Shown here: positions 1-8,103 of the stretch, one piece after another
How positions within the stretch are numbered: the stretch's first letter is position 1
Layout: each line of letters begins with the position of its first letter
Source of the DNA: Comamonadaceae bacterium
GTDB lineage: Bacteria; Pseudomonadota; Gammaproteobacteria; Burkholderiales; Burkholderiaceae_C
DNA length: 33,291 nt
Assembly (NCBI GenBank): GCA_014190675.1
Contig: BJGT01000025.1
Coordinates: 1-33,291, forward strand
Direction of reading: 5' to 3'
The notes under the pieces: generated by a model
Database searches by the model: none
Told to the model about the DNA's origin: nothing
What the model saw: the letters and a program-made list of their open reading frames with translations, nothing else
Program-made: the position numbers and the translations under genes

Positions 1-451
1 ATTTCCAGCCACAGGCCTTTAAAACACCGACATGACTGAAACCCACCGACAGATGCACGCCAATCGAGCCAGCGTTGGCAGAGTCGCCAATAACTGCGAT
101 CAAGCGCCGCAGGCCGGCAGCCTCGGCTTGTGCGCACAGCTCTGCCAACAGCGCGCGACCCAATCCTTGGCGTTGCGTGTATGGGGCGAGGTAAATCGAA
201 TTTTCTGCTGAAAAACGGTAGGCTGGGCGGGGCTTGAACCAGTTGCAATAGGCAAAGCCGAGCACTTGCGCGCCCTCAGCTGCGACAAGATAAGGCAAAT
301 TCTTGGCTCGAACTTCCGCCCATCGGGCGGTCATCTCTTGCTCAGACGGGGTGTCTATTTCAAAGGTGCCGGTCCCATTGAGCACATGGTGGGCATAAAT
401 ATCAGTGATGCCGGCGAGGTCGCTGGCTTGGCATGGGCGAATGATGGGCAT
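1..451 (-). CDS. GNAT-family N-acetyltransferase, phosphinothricin acetyltransferase-like (3' end outside window)
   Basis: This gene begins with ATG at 449-451 on the minus strand and runs off the left edge, so about 150 codons are visible. The protein starts MPIIRPCQASDLAGITDIYA and continues with a THVLNGTGTFE-like segment, the usual N-terminal pattern of the PAT/MddA group of GNAT enzymes (N-acetylation of phosphinothricin, methionine sulfone or similar amines with acetyl-CoA). The acetyl-CoA pyrophosphate loop is visible as QRQGLGRAL, and the downstream IAVIGDSANAGSIGVHLSVGF stretch fits the family's C-terminal core. No convincing Shine-Dalgarno sequence precedes the ATG. It is divergent from rpsP. 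The substrate is unknown, and the PAT label describes fold similarity, not resistance. Confidence 0.85.
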   Translation of the reverse strand, partial: MPIIRPCQASDLAGITDIYAHHVLNGTGTFEIDTPSEQEMTARWAEVRAKNLPYLVAAEGAQVLGFAYCNWFKPRPAYRFSAENSIYLAPYTQRQGLGRALLAELCAQAEAAGLRRLIAVIGDSANAGSIGVHLSVGFSHVGVLKACGWK

Positions 452-466
452 AAAAAGAGGAGCCGT

Positions 467-472
467 TATAAT
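467..472 (+). promoter_or_regulatory. Perfect -10 hexamer upstream of rpsP
   Basis: TATAAT lies 113 bases before the rpsP start, in the short divergent gap after the GNAT gene. No good TTGACA-like -35 sits 16-18 bases upstream, so the call rests on the -10 box and on the position before a ribosomal operon. It is the best promoter candidate for rpsP-rimM-trmD. Confidence 0.35.
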
Positions 473-585
473 GTTGGACTTTTCAGCGTGTCGCTGGCCG
501 GGTGGCCATGTCGCGTGTCTCAAACGCTGGATTATGTGCTTCAGTTCATAGCGGAAGTCAATCTCCGTTACCCAAAGGATAAATT

Positions 586-837
586 ATGGTCGTCATCCGA
601 CTCGCCCGTGGCGGAGCAAAAGCGCGCCCGTTTTTCAATATTGTCGTTGCCGACAAGCGTACTCGGCGTGACGGACGCTTCATAGAGCGAATCGGTTTTT
701 ACAACCCGATTGCCACTGCCAATGAAGAGAGCATCCGCATCACACAGGACCGCCTGACTTACTGGAAAGGCGTTGGTGCCCAGGCCTCGCCAACGGTCGA
801 ACGCCTGATTGCTCAAGCTGCCAGCAAGGCGGCCTGA
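586..837 (+). CDS. rpsP: 30S ribosomal protein bS16
   Basis: The 83-residue protein starts [20 protein letters not shown] and carries the S16 core ([22 protein letters not shown]). S16 binds 16S rRNA early in assembly of the 30S subunit. The length is normal for the family. A clear ribosome binding site (AAAGGA, 575-580) precedes the ATG. It is the first gene of the conserved rpsP-rimM-trmD-rplS block and is followed after 11 bases by rimM, so cotranscription is very likely. Nothing unusual was seen. Confidence 0.98.
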   Translation: MVVIRLARGGAKARPFFNIVVADKRTRRDGRFIERIGFYNPIATANEESIRITQDRLTYWKGVGAQASPTVERLIAQAASKAA

Positions 838-848
838 CACACGCTGAC

Positions 849-1412
849 ATGCTGGCCGGCCTTGAAGCCGCCGAATTACCGGCAGACGCGATCGAGGTTG
901 GGCGCATTGCAGATGCCTGGGGCCTCAAAGGCTGGTTCAAAGTACTCCCCTACAGCGCCGATCCCCAGGCGCTGTTTTCCTCCCAGTCCTGGTTCCTGTT
1001 GCCTGCTGAAAAAGGCCCCAAAACCTTTTCTGGTGTGGGCAAACTCTCGATCACGGAATCTAGGAGGCACGCCGACACCGTGGTCGCCTCAGCACACGAC
1101 CTGGCAGATCGCGACGCTGCGCAAGCCCTGCGGGGTGCTCGGGTCTTTGTTGCCCGGGCTAGTTTTCCGGCCGCTGAGGGCGACGAGTTTTACTGGGTCG
1201 ACCTGATTGGCCTGGAAGTGGTCAATCGCGACGGCCTGGGTTTGGGTCTGGTCAAGGAGTTGATCTCTACCGGGCTGCAAACCTTGCTGGTGCTGGTGGA
1301 GGTTCAGGAAGAAAAAACTGTCGAGCGCATGATTCCTTTTGTCGGTATTTATGTTGATCAGGTCGATCTGCCGGGCCGGCGGATTCTGGTCGACTGGCAG
1401 CCCGACTATTGA
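849..1412 (+). CDS. rimM: Ribosome maturation factor RimM
   Basis: The 187-residue protein has the RimM N-terminal beta-barrel (VGRIADAWGLKGWFKVLPYS, residues about 17-36) and the PRC-barrel half (FYWVDLIGLEVVNRDG, about 115-130), ending in IPFVGIYVDQVDLPGRRILVDW. RimM acts in the cytoplasm on late assembly of the 30S head and binds S19. The first codon used is the ATG at 849, 11 bases after rpsP. Its stop codon abuts the GTG start of trmD with no spacer, which implies translational coupling. The family and the operon position are both secure. Confidence 0.96.
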   Translation: MLAGLEAAELPADAIEVGRIADAWGLKGWFKVLPYSADPQALFSSQSWFLLPAEKGPKTFSGVGKLSITESRRHADTVVASAHDLADRDAAQALRGARVFVARASFPAAEGDEFYWVDLIGLEVVNRDGLGLGLVKELISTGLQTLLVLVEVQEEKTVERMIPFVGIYVDQVDLPGRRILVDWQPDY

Positions 1413-2213
1413 GTGCGAGCGGTGCGCTTCGACCTCATTACCCTGTTTCCCGAAGTCTTTACGCCTTTGCTCACCAGCGGCGTCACGCGCCGGGCTTTTG
1501 AGTCTGCTCAAGTTGACGTCAGGCTCAACCAGCTTCGTGATTTTTCCGATGGGCAGTATCGGCGGGTCGACGACCGCCCCTTTGGCGGCGGCCCGGGCAT
1601 GGTCTTGATGGCTGAACCCTTGCGGCGGTGCTTAGAGCATGTTCTCGAACAACGTGGGCGGCCAGCACCGGTAGTGCTGTTTTCTCCGGCCGGCCAGGTA
1701 CTCACTCAGACTACCGTCGCCCAATGGGCGCAAAGCGATGGCGCTATCTTGATTTGCGGCCGCTACGAGGGTATTGATCAACGTTTTATTGACTTGTATG
1801 TTCATCAGCAAATCAGCCTTGGCGACTTTGTATTGTCGGGCGGTGAAATCGCCGCCATGGCCCTGCTGGACGCTGTCGCCCGGCTGCAGCCGGGCGTACT
1901 CAATGACGCGCAGAGCCATCAGCAAGACAGCTTTGGCTCCCAACTGGACGGCTTGCTGGATTGCCAGCACTACACCCGGCCGCAGAGCTGGGGCGGAACA
2001 CCGGTGCCGCAGGTGTTGATGTCTGGCAAGCACGCGGAGATCGAGGGCTGGCGCCGCGAACAAAGCCTTGCCTTGACGGCCCAGCTGCGCCCAGACCTGA
2101 TTCGACAAGCCCGTCAGAGTGGGCGATTGGGACCCCTGGACGAGGCTTTTCTGGCCAAGCGAGCTCAAGCCGAGGCAAACGTGGTGCAGTCTGGGGATCA
2201 GCCGCAAGCATAG
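1413..2213 (+). CDS. trmD: tRNA (guanine37-N1)-methyltransferase
   Basis: TrmD methylates G37 next to the anticodon of tRNAs using S-adenosylmethionine and so prevents +1 frameshifting. The 266-residue protein begins MRAVRFDLITLFPEVF and shows the SPOUT trefoil-knot motifs ICGRYEGIDQR (about 112-122) and SLGDFVLSGGE (about 133-143), with PFGGGPGMVL near residue 57. The start is GTG, directly after the rimM stop. A second in-frame GTG lies three codons on (1422), giving the more usual MRFDLITLFPE start; the sequence does not decide between them. The family length is normal. Confidence 0.97.
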   Translation: MRAVRFDLITLFPEVFTPLLTSGVTRRAFESAQVDVRLNQLRDFSDGQYRRVDDRPFGGGPGMVLMAEPLRRCLEHVLEQRGRPAPVVLFSPAGQVLTQTTVAQWAQSDGAILICGRYEGIDQRFIDLYVHQQISLGDFVLSGGEIAAMALLDAVARLQPGVLNDAQSHQQDSFGSQLDGLLDCQHYTRPQSWGGTPVPQVLMSGKHAEIEGWRREQSLALTAQLRPDLIRQARQSGRLGPLDEAFLAKRAQAEANVVQSGDQPQA

Positions 2214-2216
2214 GCC

Positions 2217-2234
2217 GACCCAAGGCTTTGGGTC
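2217..2234 (+). other. Short perfect hairpin after trmD
   Basis: GACCCAA (2217-2223) pairs perfectly with TTGGGTC (2228-2234) around a 4-base loop just after the trmD stop. No T-tract follows, so it is a weak intrinsic terminator candidate; it may instead be an mRNA processing or 3'-end stabilising hairpin. A segment downstream (about 2259-2278, GGTTCGACAAGCTCAGCAGG) resembles an intergenic repeat type I recall from betaproteobacteria. Confidence 0.3.
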
Positions 2235-2315
2235 TATCCCCGTGCGGCGTCAGAGACGCGGTTCGACAAGCTCAGCAGGCCAGATCGCCAGCTCGGGGCG
2301 CCTGAACTGGCCGGA

Positions 2316-2321
2316 TATAAT
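2316..2321 (+). promoter_or_regulatory. -10 box, possible separate promoter for rplS
   Basis: A perfect TATAAT lies in the 205-base gap between trmD and rplS, 97 bases before the rplS ATG. The matching -35 region is GC-rich and poor. Together with the hairpin after trmD, it suggests that rplS can be transcribed apart from the upstream genes. Confidence 0.35.
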
Positions 2322-2418
2322 CAGGGGCTTTACCAGATCCTCTGGCCGGCCGGCTGCTCACTGAGACAGCCCTTGCGTCATCTCGACGCTGGCGCGTCCA
2401 AGATCATTTGAGGACATC

Positions 2419-2793
2419 ATGAATCTGATCCAGACCCTTGAGCAGGAAGAAATCGCTCGCCTTGGCAAAACTATCCCCGAATTCTCTCCCGGTGACACCG
2501 TGATCGTGAGTGTCAATGTGGTTGAGGGAACACGTAAGCGTGTTCAGGCCTATGAAGGTGTGGTGATCGCCAAGCGCAACCGGGGGCTCAACAGCGGTTT
2601 TATTGTTCGAAAAATCTCCAGCGGTGAGGGTGTTGAGCGGACATTCCAAACCTACAGCCCCCTGATCGCCAGCATTGAGGTCAAGCGTCGTGGTGACGTG
2701 CGCCGCGCCAAGCTGTACTACCTGCGTGATCGCAGCGGCAAGTCCGCGCGGATCAAAGAAAAACTGCCTGCCAAGAAGACCGTCAACGCCTGA
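2419..2793 (+). CDS. rplS: 50S ribosomal protein bL19
   Basis: The 124-residue protein starts [20 protein letters not shown] and has the L19 SH3-like core ([20 protein letters not shown], then [20 protein letters not shown]) and the typical [20 protein letters not shown] tail. L19 sits at the 30S-50S interface. GAGGA at about 2411-2415 is a good ribosome binding site. It is separated from trmD by about 205 bases with its own candidate -10 box, and followed by a strong stem-loop, so it probably ends this transcription unit. Confidence 0.98.
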   Translation: MNLIQTLEQEEIARLGKTIPEFSPGDTVIVSVNVVEGTRKRVQAYEGVVIAKRNRGLNSGFIVRKISSGEGVERTFQTYSPLIASIEVKRRGDVRRAKLYYLRDRSGKSARIKEKLPAKKTVNA

Positions 2794-2806
2794 GTTGCCG
2801 TGTTCA

Positions 2807-2843
2807 AACAAGCCGCCCAAGCCGAGCGCTGCGGCGGTTTGTT
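2807..2843 (+). terminator. Strong stem-loop after rplS, candidate terminator
   Basis: AACAAGCCGCC (2807-2817) pairs with GGCGGTTTGTT (2833-2843): 11 base pairs including one G-U, with a 15-base loop. It begins 14 bases after the rplS stop. No clean T-tract follows, so it would be an atypical intrinsic terminator or a 3'-end stabiliser of the ribosomal protein mRNA. Confidence 0.45.
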
Positions 2844-2876
2844 GCAGGCCTAAGGGTTTGTCGAAGTTTTCACAGA

Positions 2877-3560
2877 TTGACGACATTGTCCCGATGGCTT
2901 GATTTCAATCCGCAGCAGGTGCCCGTCAAAGGGGTGGATCGCCACTTGCCCGCGGTTCCAACTGGCGCAATTTCGCCAGCGGCGCTACGTCGGCGGTTTG
3001 CCGAACCGCCCAAATGGGTTCCTGAACTTGTCGCTGAGCCCAGGTGGTCTGATCGCCTGCCGCGACATGCGTCGGTCTTGCTACCCATCGTGATGCGGCC
3101 GAGCCCCACGGTTTTGCTGACTGAACGTACGCTCCATTTGCCGACCCACAGCGGCCAAATCGCTTTCCCCGGAGGCAAAGCTGAAGATTCTGACGCGGAT
3201 GCCACCGCCACTGCATTGCGCGAGACCTGGGAGGAGCTTGCCCTGGCGCCTAGTTTCATCGAGGTGCTGGGTGTCATGCCGCACTACTGCACTGGTTCGG
3301 GGTTCATCATCACCCCGGTGGTTGCCCTGGTGCAGCCGGGTTTTGTTCTTCAACCCGACCACAACGAAGTAGCGGATGTTTTTGAGGTGCCGTTGGCCTG
3401 GCTGATGAACCCGGCCCACCACCAGCGACATGCCGTGGTCCATGAGGGGGTTGAGCGGGAGTGGTTCGCCATGCCTTACCAGCAAGCGGACAGGTTGCGA
3501 TTCATTTGGGGCGCCACAGCAGGAATGTTGCGTAATTTTTACCGATTACTGTGCGCCTGA
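2877..3560 (+). CDS. NUDIX hydrolase, CoA pyrophosphatase type (YeaB/NudL-like)
   Basis: The 227-residue protein carries the motif typical of CoA diphosphatases just before the Nudix box (LPTHSGQIAFPGGK, residues about 88-101), followed by a Nudix helix ending RETWEELAL. Known members hydrolyse CoA and CoA thioesters to 3',5'-ADP and 4'-phosphopantetheine. The final helix residues read EELAL where EExGU is usual, a mild deviation. The only in-frame start upstream of conserved sequence is TTG (2877 or 2886), and the exact start is uncertain. It is followed 25 bases later by the CobD-like gene, an order I know from other Burkholderiales. Confidence 0.86.
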   Translation: MTTLSRWLDFNPQQVPVKGVDRHLPAVPTGAISPAALRRRFAEPPKWVPELVAEPRWSDRLPRHASVLLPIVMRPSPTVLLTERTLHLPTHSGQIAFPGGKAEDSDADATATALRETWEELALAPSFIEVLGVMPHYCTGSGFIITPVVALVQPGFVLQPDHNEVADVFEVPLAWLMNPAHHQRHAVVHEGVEREWFAMPYQQADRLRFIWGATAGMLRNFYRLLCA

Positions 3561-3585
3561 AGCAGCCTCTAGCTATGATTGACGC

Positions 3586-4578
3586 ATGAGCTTTATTGCA
3601 GTCGTTATGGCCTTGCTGATTGAGCAGGCGCGGCCCATGGCGCCTGGCAATCGCCTTCATGCACTGATGCGCGCTTGGGCGGGCTGGAGCACCCGCAACT
3701 TTGATGCTGGACAGGCCGCCCATGCTTGGCTGGCTTGGAGCTTGGCGGTGGGCGTGCCGTCGGTGCTGGTGCTGGCGGTTTATTGGTCGCTAAATGTGTG
3801 GCTTGGCTGGCCGGCAGCGCTGGTTTGGAGTGTGGCGGTGTTGTATGCCACCTTGGGGTTTCGACAGTTCAGCTCGCACTTTACCCAAATTCGGGAGGCA
3901 CTGGCCAACTCAGACGAAACCTTGGCGCGGGACTTGTTGGCAAATTGGCGCCAGATCGACGTCCGCGACCTGGCCCGCAGCGAAGTACTGCGGTCTGTGA
4001 TGGCGCATTCTGTGATTGCCGCGCACCGCCATGTTTTTGGGGTGTTGGCCTTTTTTTCGCTACTGGCGGTTTTTGGCCTGGGGCCGGCCGGGGCGGTGCT
4101 CTACCGGGCCAGCGAGTTTCTAGCCCGTTTTTGGCGGGATGAAAGTCAGACCCGTTTTCAACCGGTGAGTCAGCAAACCCAGGATGCTGCCAGCTTGGCC
4201 TGGGACCTGCTTGACTGGGTGCCTGCACGCATCACGGCTGTCAGCTTTGCCGTAGTGGGTAGTTTTGAAGATGCCATGGAAGCCTGGCGCCGCCACCTGA
4301 GCGAGCCGGACCAGGGCAACGACGCGCTGATCTTGGCGGCGACCTCTGGTGCCGTGAACATTCGCTTGACCAGCGTCGGCCCGGGTGGCGCCCAGCCTGA
4401 CGCTGCCGAAGACAGCGCGTCGGCGGGCCTGCCAAGCGAAGACCAAGCAGCAGCCAGCGGCGCCGGGCAGACCCCCGAACTCGCGCACCTGGCCGTTATT
4501 GTGGGCCTGGTGTGGCGCACGGTGGTCATGTGGGTGGTTCTCTTGGCCCTGCTCACCTTGGCCCGTTTGCTGGGCTGA
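3586..4578 (+). CDS. CobD/CbiB-family (AmpE-like) membrane protein
   Basis: This 330-residue protein begins MSFIAVVMALLIEQARPM and has several hydrophobic segments: residues about 45-90 (two), 145-175 and 305-328. A polar, low-complexity stretch (about 265-295) precedes the last segment. It matches the Burkholderiales proteins annotated as CobD/CbiB family and resembles AmpE, including the charged NxxEALARDLLANWRQIDVRD-type region. CbiB proper makes adenosylcobinamide phosphate, but there are no cobalamin genes nearby, so that function should not be assumed. It ends 9 bases from the convergent rsgA stop. Its function is unknown. Confidence 0.75.
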   Translation: MSFIAVVMALLIEQARPMAPGNRLHALMRAWAGWSTRNFDAGQAAHAWLAWSLAVGVPSVLVLAVYWSLNVWLGWPAALVWSVAVLYATLGFRQFSSHFTQIREALANSDETLARDLLANWRQIDVRDLARSEVLRSVMAHSVIAAHRHVFGVLAFFSLLAVFGLGPAGAVLYRASEFLARFWRDESQTRFQPVSQQTQDAASLAWDLLDWVPARITAVSFAVVGSFEDAMEAWRRHLSEPDQGNDALILAATSGAVNIRLTSVGPGGAQPDAAEDSASAGLPSEDQAAASGAGQTPELAHLAVIVGLVWRTVVMWVVLLALLTLARLLG

Positions 4579-4587
4579 TGCTGTCCA

Positions 4588-5535
4588 TCAGTAGGGCGTC
4601 GGCGCACTCAACTCGGCGTGTAAGTCGCTGTAGATCTTGTATCGGTTGGCGCTGATGGCTTGGCTGGTGCTCATGTCAGTGTCGCCACTTGCCTGTATCT
4701 GCGAACCGAGGGCGGCTATCACGCCGCACCCTGGTTCATGCAAGTGGCTGCAGTTGTAAAACTTGCAAGCCCCGGCATGGGCTTGCAGGTCTGGCATCAA
4801 AGCGGCCAGATGGGCTGGATCAATGTGATTGAGGCCAAACTCCTGAAAGCCCGGCGAGTCGATCACTGCTGTTGTACGCTGCCCGTCCACCCAGTACCAG
4901 GTGGTGCTGGTTGTGGTGTGTTTGCCGGAGTTAAGTGCCCGGGAAATCTCCGCGGTTTGCGCCAGCGCACCCGGTTTAAGCCAATTGATCAGCGTGCTTT
5001 TGCCCGCACCCGAGGGCCCAAGCAGCAATGTAGTTTTGCCCGACATCAGGCTCAGCAGTGTCGCTTGGTCAGCCGTGCTGGCGGTTTTGAGCGCCATTCG
5101 AAGCACAGGGTAGCCCATGCGCCGGTACGGTTCGAGCCAGTCCCAAGCCCGCGCAAATGACTCGGCGAGATCACTTTTGTTGAGGACTATCAGAGGCTTG
5201 ATTTGTACAGCTTCTGCTGCAATCAAGGCGCGGGAGAGTTGTTTGCTGGAGAAAGCGGGCTCGGCCGCAATCAGGATCAAAATCTGGTCGAGGTTGGCTG
5301 CAAAGGACTTGGTACGCAACTCGTCCTGGCGATAAAAAAGGTTGCGCCGGGTTTGGATTTTTTCTATCGTTCCCGCGTCCCCCGAGGCCTGCCACAGCAC
5401 ACTGTCGCCGACCACACCCAGGCTTTTCTTGCCTCGAGAGTGGCAGATGATTCGTTGGCCATCAGACTTTTCGACCAGAAAATGGCGCCCTAGGTTGGAG
5501 ACGATCAAGCCCGGGTGCAGGGACGCTGAAGCCAT
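4588..5535 (-). CDS. rsgA: Ribosome small subunit-dependent GTPase A
   Basis: RsgA is a circularly permuted GTPase that checks maturation of the 30S decoding centre. In the 315-residue form starting MASASLHPGLIVSNLG, an N-terminal OB-fold is followed by permuted G motifs: G4 NKSD at 119-122, G1 GPSGAGKST at 173-181, G3 as DSPG at 226-229 (DTPG is usual), then the zinc-binding Cys257, Cys262, His264, Cys270. An open frame extends upstream to 5694, but this overlaps the pterin dehydratase gene and adds non-conserved sequence, so the ATG at 5533-5535 is preferred. It forms a minus-strand group with the next two genes. Confidence 0.95.
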   Translation of the reverse strand: MASASLHPGLIVSNLGRHFLVEKSDGQRIICHSRGKKSLGVVGDSVLWQASGDAGTIEKIQTRRNLFYRQDELRTKSFAANLDQILILIAAEPAFSSKQLSRALIAAEAVQIKPLIVLNKSDLAESFARAWDWLEPYRRMGYPVLRMALKTASTADQATLLSLMSGKTTLLLGPSGAGKSTLINWLKPGALAQTAEISRALNSGKHTTTSTTWYWVDGQRTTAVIDSPGFQEFGLNHIDPAHLAALMPDLQAHAGACKFYNCSHLHEPGCGVIAALGSQIQASGDTDMSTSQAISANRYKIYSDLHAELSAPTPY

Positions 5536-5560
5536 CAGGGCTTGGCCCTGAGCATTGGGC

Positions 5561-5896
5561 TCACGCCCGAAGGGCGTCGATACGCGCAGCACATTCGAAA
5601 TCTGTTTTGGAGATGCCGCCCACATCATGGGTGCTCCAGCGCACCACGCATTGTTTGTAGCCGACCCATAAGTCAGGGTGATGGTCTGTGACATGGGCGA
5701 TGAATGCTATGGCGTTGACAAATGCCATGGTCTCGTAGTAATTCTCAAAGGCGTATTTTTTTTCAATGGCCACTGTGGGGCCGTCACCGGCCAGGGCCCA
5801 ACCCTCGAGTTGTGCCAAATTACTAATGATTTCGGTGGCAGACAGGGCTCGCCTGGCCTGCTCAGACCAATTGACACCTTGCAATTTGTGATTCAT
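5561..5896 (-). CDS. Pterin-4a-carbinolamine dehydratase
   Basis: This 111-residue protein carries the family signature: FENYYETMAFVNAIAFIAHV followed by TDHHPDLWVGY and THDVGGISKTDF. The tandem histidines of DHHPD and the later histidine in STHDVGG are the usual catalytic residues. The enzyme dehydrates 4a-hydroxytetrahydrobiopterin, recycling the cofactor of aromatic amino acid hydroxylases; bacterial copies without such a hydroxylase may have other pterin roles. No hydroxylase is in this window. It lies 15 bases downstream of the M48 peptidase and 25 bases upstream of rsgA, on the same strand. Confidence 0.93.
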   Translation of the reverse strand: MNHKLQGVNWSEQARRALSATEIISNLAQLEGWALAGDGPTVAIEKKYAFENYYETMAFVNAIAFIAHVTDHHPDLWVGYKQCVVRWSTHDVGGISKTDFECAARIDALRA

Positions 5897-5911
5897 GCGG
5901 CAGTGCGTGGT

Positions 5912-7195
5912 TCAGGGCCCGAGCAAGCGGGCCAGCCGCTCGCTTGCTGGTGGGTGGGAGTAATAAAAACGCACATAAACCGGGTCTGGCGTGAGGGTCG
6001 ATGCATTGTCTTCGTACAACTTGAGCAGTGCCGTCGCCAGATCTTGGCCATTGGTGTGGACCACGGCATAGGCATCGGCCTGAAATTCATCGCGGCGGGA
6101 CATTGCCGAAAAAACAGGGGATATGAAAAAACTTAGCAGGGGCGCGCTGATCATGAACAGCAGCAGTGCCAGCGCATCGTTAGGTGCGCCCAGGTTGGGC
6201 GTCACGCCCAGGCCGGCATAAAACCAGGACTGATTGGCCAGCCAGCCCAGCATGGCAAAAGCCAGCAGGCTGGTGCCAAAAAGAAGCAGCATCCTGCGGC
6301 TTAGATGCCGGTGCTTGAAATGTCCAAGTTCGTGCGCTAGCACAGCAGCGATTTCGTCAGGCGAGAGCTTAGCCAACAGGGTGTCATAAAAAACCACCCG
6401 TTTAGCAGAGCCAAAACCAGTGAAGTAGGCATTGCCATGGGCACTTCGTTTGCTACCATCCATGACAAAAAGTCCCTTGGCTGCGAAGCCACAGCGGGCC
6501 ATCAGCGCTGTCACTTGCGTCTTGATGGCACCGTCTTCAAGCGCGGTAAATTTGTTGAAAAGGGGCGCAATAAATGTCGGCAGCGCCCACAGCAGCAACA
6601 AATTAAAGCCAATCCAAGTGCCCCAAGCCCAAATCCACCACTGCGCGCCAGCGGCACCCATCAGCCACAAAATCAGCGCTGCAATCGGCAAGCCTATCAG
6701 CGCCCCAAGCAGGCTTGATTTGACAAAATCGAGCAGCCAAAGCTTGGGCGTGGTCTTGTTAAAACCAAATGCCTGCTCGACTGAGAAGGTTTGGTACAGC
6801 CCCAACGGCAAATCAAGCAGGGTGCTGATGACAGCAAAACTGGCCAAAACCGCCAATTGCTGAACCATGCCACCGCCGCCAAAAGCGCTCAGCAAAAAGC
6901 TGTTGAGCGCCGAAATACCGCCGAGCAGGGTCCAGCCCAGCAAAACCCCGGCGCCGAGCGCCAACTCGAGCAGACCCAAACGGGTTTTGGCAATCGTGTA
7001 GTCGGCCGCTTTCTGGTGTGCGCTAAGGCTCACGGTGTTGGCAAAACCTGCTGGCAACTCGCCGCGATGCCGCGCGACATGACGGATTTGGCGGGATACC
7101 AACCAAAATCTAAGCAGCAAGCCTGCCATCAGGGCCAGGGCAAAGCCAAAAGTGAGGCCGGCGGCGAGTTCGCTGGAAGAGCTGGGATCTGGCAT
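5912..7195 (-). CDS. M48 family (Ste24/CAAX-prenyl-protease-like) membrane metallopeptidase
   Basis: The 427-residue integral membrane zinc protease has an N-terminal hydrophobic segment (about 11-30), further membrane segments (about 75-105, 112-130, 160-210, 305-325, 340-362), and the catalytic HELGH at 288-292. The third zinc ligand is expected at Glu370 in [11 protein letters not shown]. Members cleave membrane or prenylated substrates in eukaryotes; bacterial homologues such as this are thought to act in membrane protein quality control, with substrate unknown here. The start codon lies 37 bases from the orn start on the opposite strand, so the two share a divergent promoter region. Confidence 0.93.
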   Translation of the reverse strand: MPDPSSSSELAAGLTFGFALALMAGLLLRFWLVSRQIRHVARHRGELPAGFANTVSLSAHQKAADYTIAKTRLGLLELALGAGVLLGWTLLGGISALNSFLLSAFGGGGMVQQLAVLASFAVISTLLDLPLGLYQTFSVEQAFGFNKTTPKLWLLDFVKSSLLGALIGLPIAALILWLMGAAGAQWWIWAWGTWIGFNLLLLWALPTFIAPLFNKFTALEDGAIKTQVTALMARCGFAAKGLFVMDGSKRSAHGNAYFTGFGSAKRVVFYDTLLAKLSPDEIAAVLAHELGHFKHRHLSRRMLLLFGTSLLAFAMLGWLANQSWFYAGLGVTPNLGAPNDALALLLFMISAPLLSFFISPVFSAMSRRDEFQADAYAVVHTNGQDLATALLKLYEDNASTLTPDPVYVRFYYSHPPASERLARLLGP

Positions 7196-7232
7196 GGTGG
7201 ACGAGTTTAGGGCATCAGCGACAATTCAGAAT

Positions 7233-7820
7233 ATGACAAGCAACACCCCCCCGGACGAGCCTGTAAAACTAGCAAAATCGGAGCAGAACCTCGCATGGCT
7301 CGACTGCGAGATGACCGGACTGGACCCCGAGGTCGACCGCATCCTTGAAATTGCAATCATCATCACCGGCCCTGATCTCACGCCGAGAATTGAAGGTCCG
7401 GTGCTGGTCATCCATCAAAGCAACATGCAACTCGATGGCATGGACGCCTGGAACAAGGGAACCCATGGTAAGAGTGGCCTGATCGAACGGGTCAAGTCGT
7501 CCACCACGACAGAGGCGCAGGCGCAGCATGAGATGCTGAACTTTCTGAGCCAATACCTGCCCAGCAAGATCAGCCCGATGTGTGGCAACAGCATCGGCCA
7601 AGACCGCCGGTTTCTGGCGAAGTACATGCCCAAGCTCGAAGTCTTTTTTCACTACCGAAACCTTGATGTCAGCACGCTCAAAGAGTTGGCCAAGCGCTGG
7701 CGTCCCGATGTTTACAAGGGTTTCAAAAAAAAACAAAGACATACCGCTTTGGCCGATGTGCACGAGTCCATCGATGAGATGGCTCACTACCGAAGCCGGT
7801 TTTTGCGCCTCAGCGATTGA
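7233..7820 (+). CDS. orn: Oligoribonuclease
   Basis: Orn is a 3'-5' exoribonuclease that degrades RNA dinucleotides, including pGpG from cyclic-di-GMP turnover. The 195-residue protein has the DEDDh motifs: [10 protein letters not shown] (exo I), [10 protein letters not shown] (exo II) and [13 protein letters not shown] (exo III with the His). The ATG at 7233 ([10 protein letters not shown]) is chosen because a longer frame from 7152 would run into the M48 gene and is not conserved in style. A run of nine A residues (7725-7733) encodes KKK near the C-terminus. The 283-base gap after it holds the promoter and leader of the helicase gene. Confidence 0.96.
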   Translation: MTSNTPPDEPVKLAKSEQNLAWLDCEMTGLDPEVDRILEIAIIITGPDLTPRIEGPVLVIHQSNMQLDGMDAWNKGTHGKSGLIERVKSSTTTEAQAQHEMLNFLSQYLPSKISPMCGNSIGQDRRFLAKYMPKLEVFFHYRNLDVSTLKELAKRWRPDVYKGFKKKQRHTALADVHESIDEMAHYRSRFLRLSD

Positions 7821-7884
7821 GGGTCGCCAAAGGGGCAGGTGGCAAATACTGTCGCTCACAACGCGCAACTGCGCGCCAGTTCCA

Positions 7885-7893
7885 TGCCATAAT
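7885..7893 (+). promoter_or_regulatory. Extended -10 element before the helicase gene
   Basis: TGCCATAAT matches an extended -10 (TGn plus five of six bases of TATAAT). A transcript would start near 7900 and carry a leader of about 200 bases before the helicase ATG at 8104. No clear -35 box is present, which is acceptable for extended -10 promoters. Confidence 0.35.
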
Positions 7894-7948
7894 TCGGCAC
7901 TGCGCGGCCACTGGCCGAGCTAGTGTGTGCATCTCCCCTCATTCACCC

Positions 7949-8057
7949 GGCCTACGGCAGGCTTGCAACCGCAAGACTGCCAAAACAGGCCCCCGCTGCG
8001 GTCCGGCTTTCTTGGACCTCAACAGGTTCCGTTTGATGGTTGATGTTTTCTAACCAT
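7949..8057 (+). promoter_or_regulatory. Structured 5' leader of the DEAD-box helicase mRNA
   Basis: Three stem-loops can be drawn. The first (7949-7991) nests GGCCT/AGGCC, GGCAG/CTGCC and CTTGC/GCAAG around an AACC loop. The second uses GGTCC (8000-8004) with GGACC (8014-8018); an alternative pairs GGACCT (8014-8019) with AGGTTCC downstream, and the two are mutually exclusive. The third pairs ATGGTT (8036-8041) with AACCAT (8052-8057), ending 46 bases before the start codon. Long structured leaders are known on cold-inducible helicase and cold-shock mRNAs; regulation here is inferred. Confidence 0.4.
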
Positions 8058-8103
8058 TGACGGAGTATCTGCTTCCTTGGCAGGGCTCGCGTGTGAGACA
8101 TAA

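Noticed and set aside
3586..4578. CobD/CbiB-like gene as cobalamin supply for the corrinoid operon
   Set aside because: It is more than 6 kb away in a housekeeping block, resembles AmpE-type proteins, and has no cobalamin genes beside it.
5536..5694. N-terminal extension of rsgA
   Set aside because: The extra 53 codons lie over the pterin dehydratase gene and do not look like RsgA; the conserved start is at 5535.
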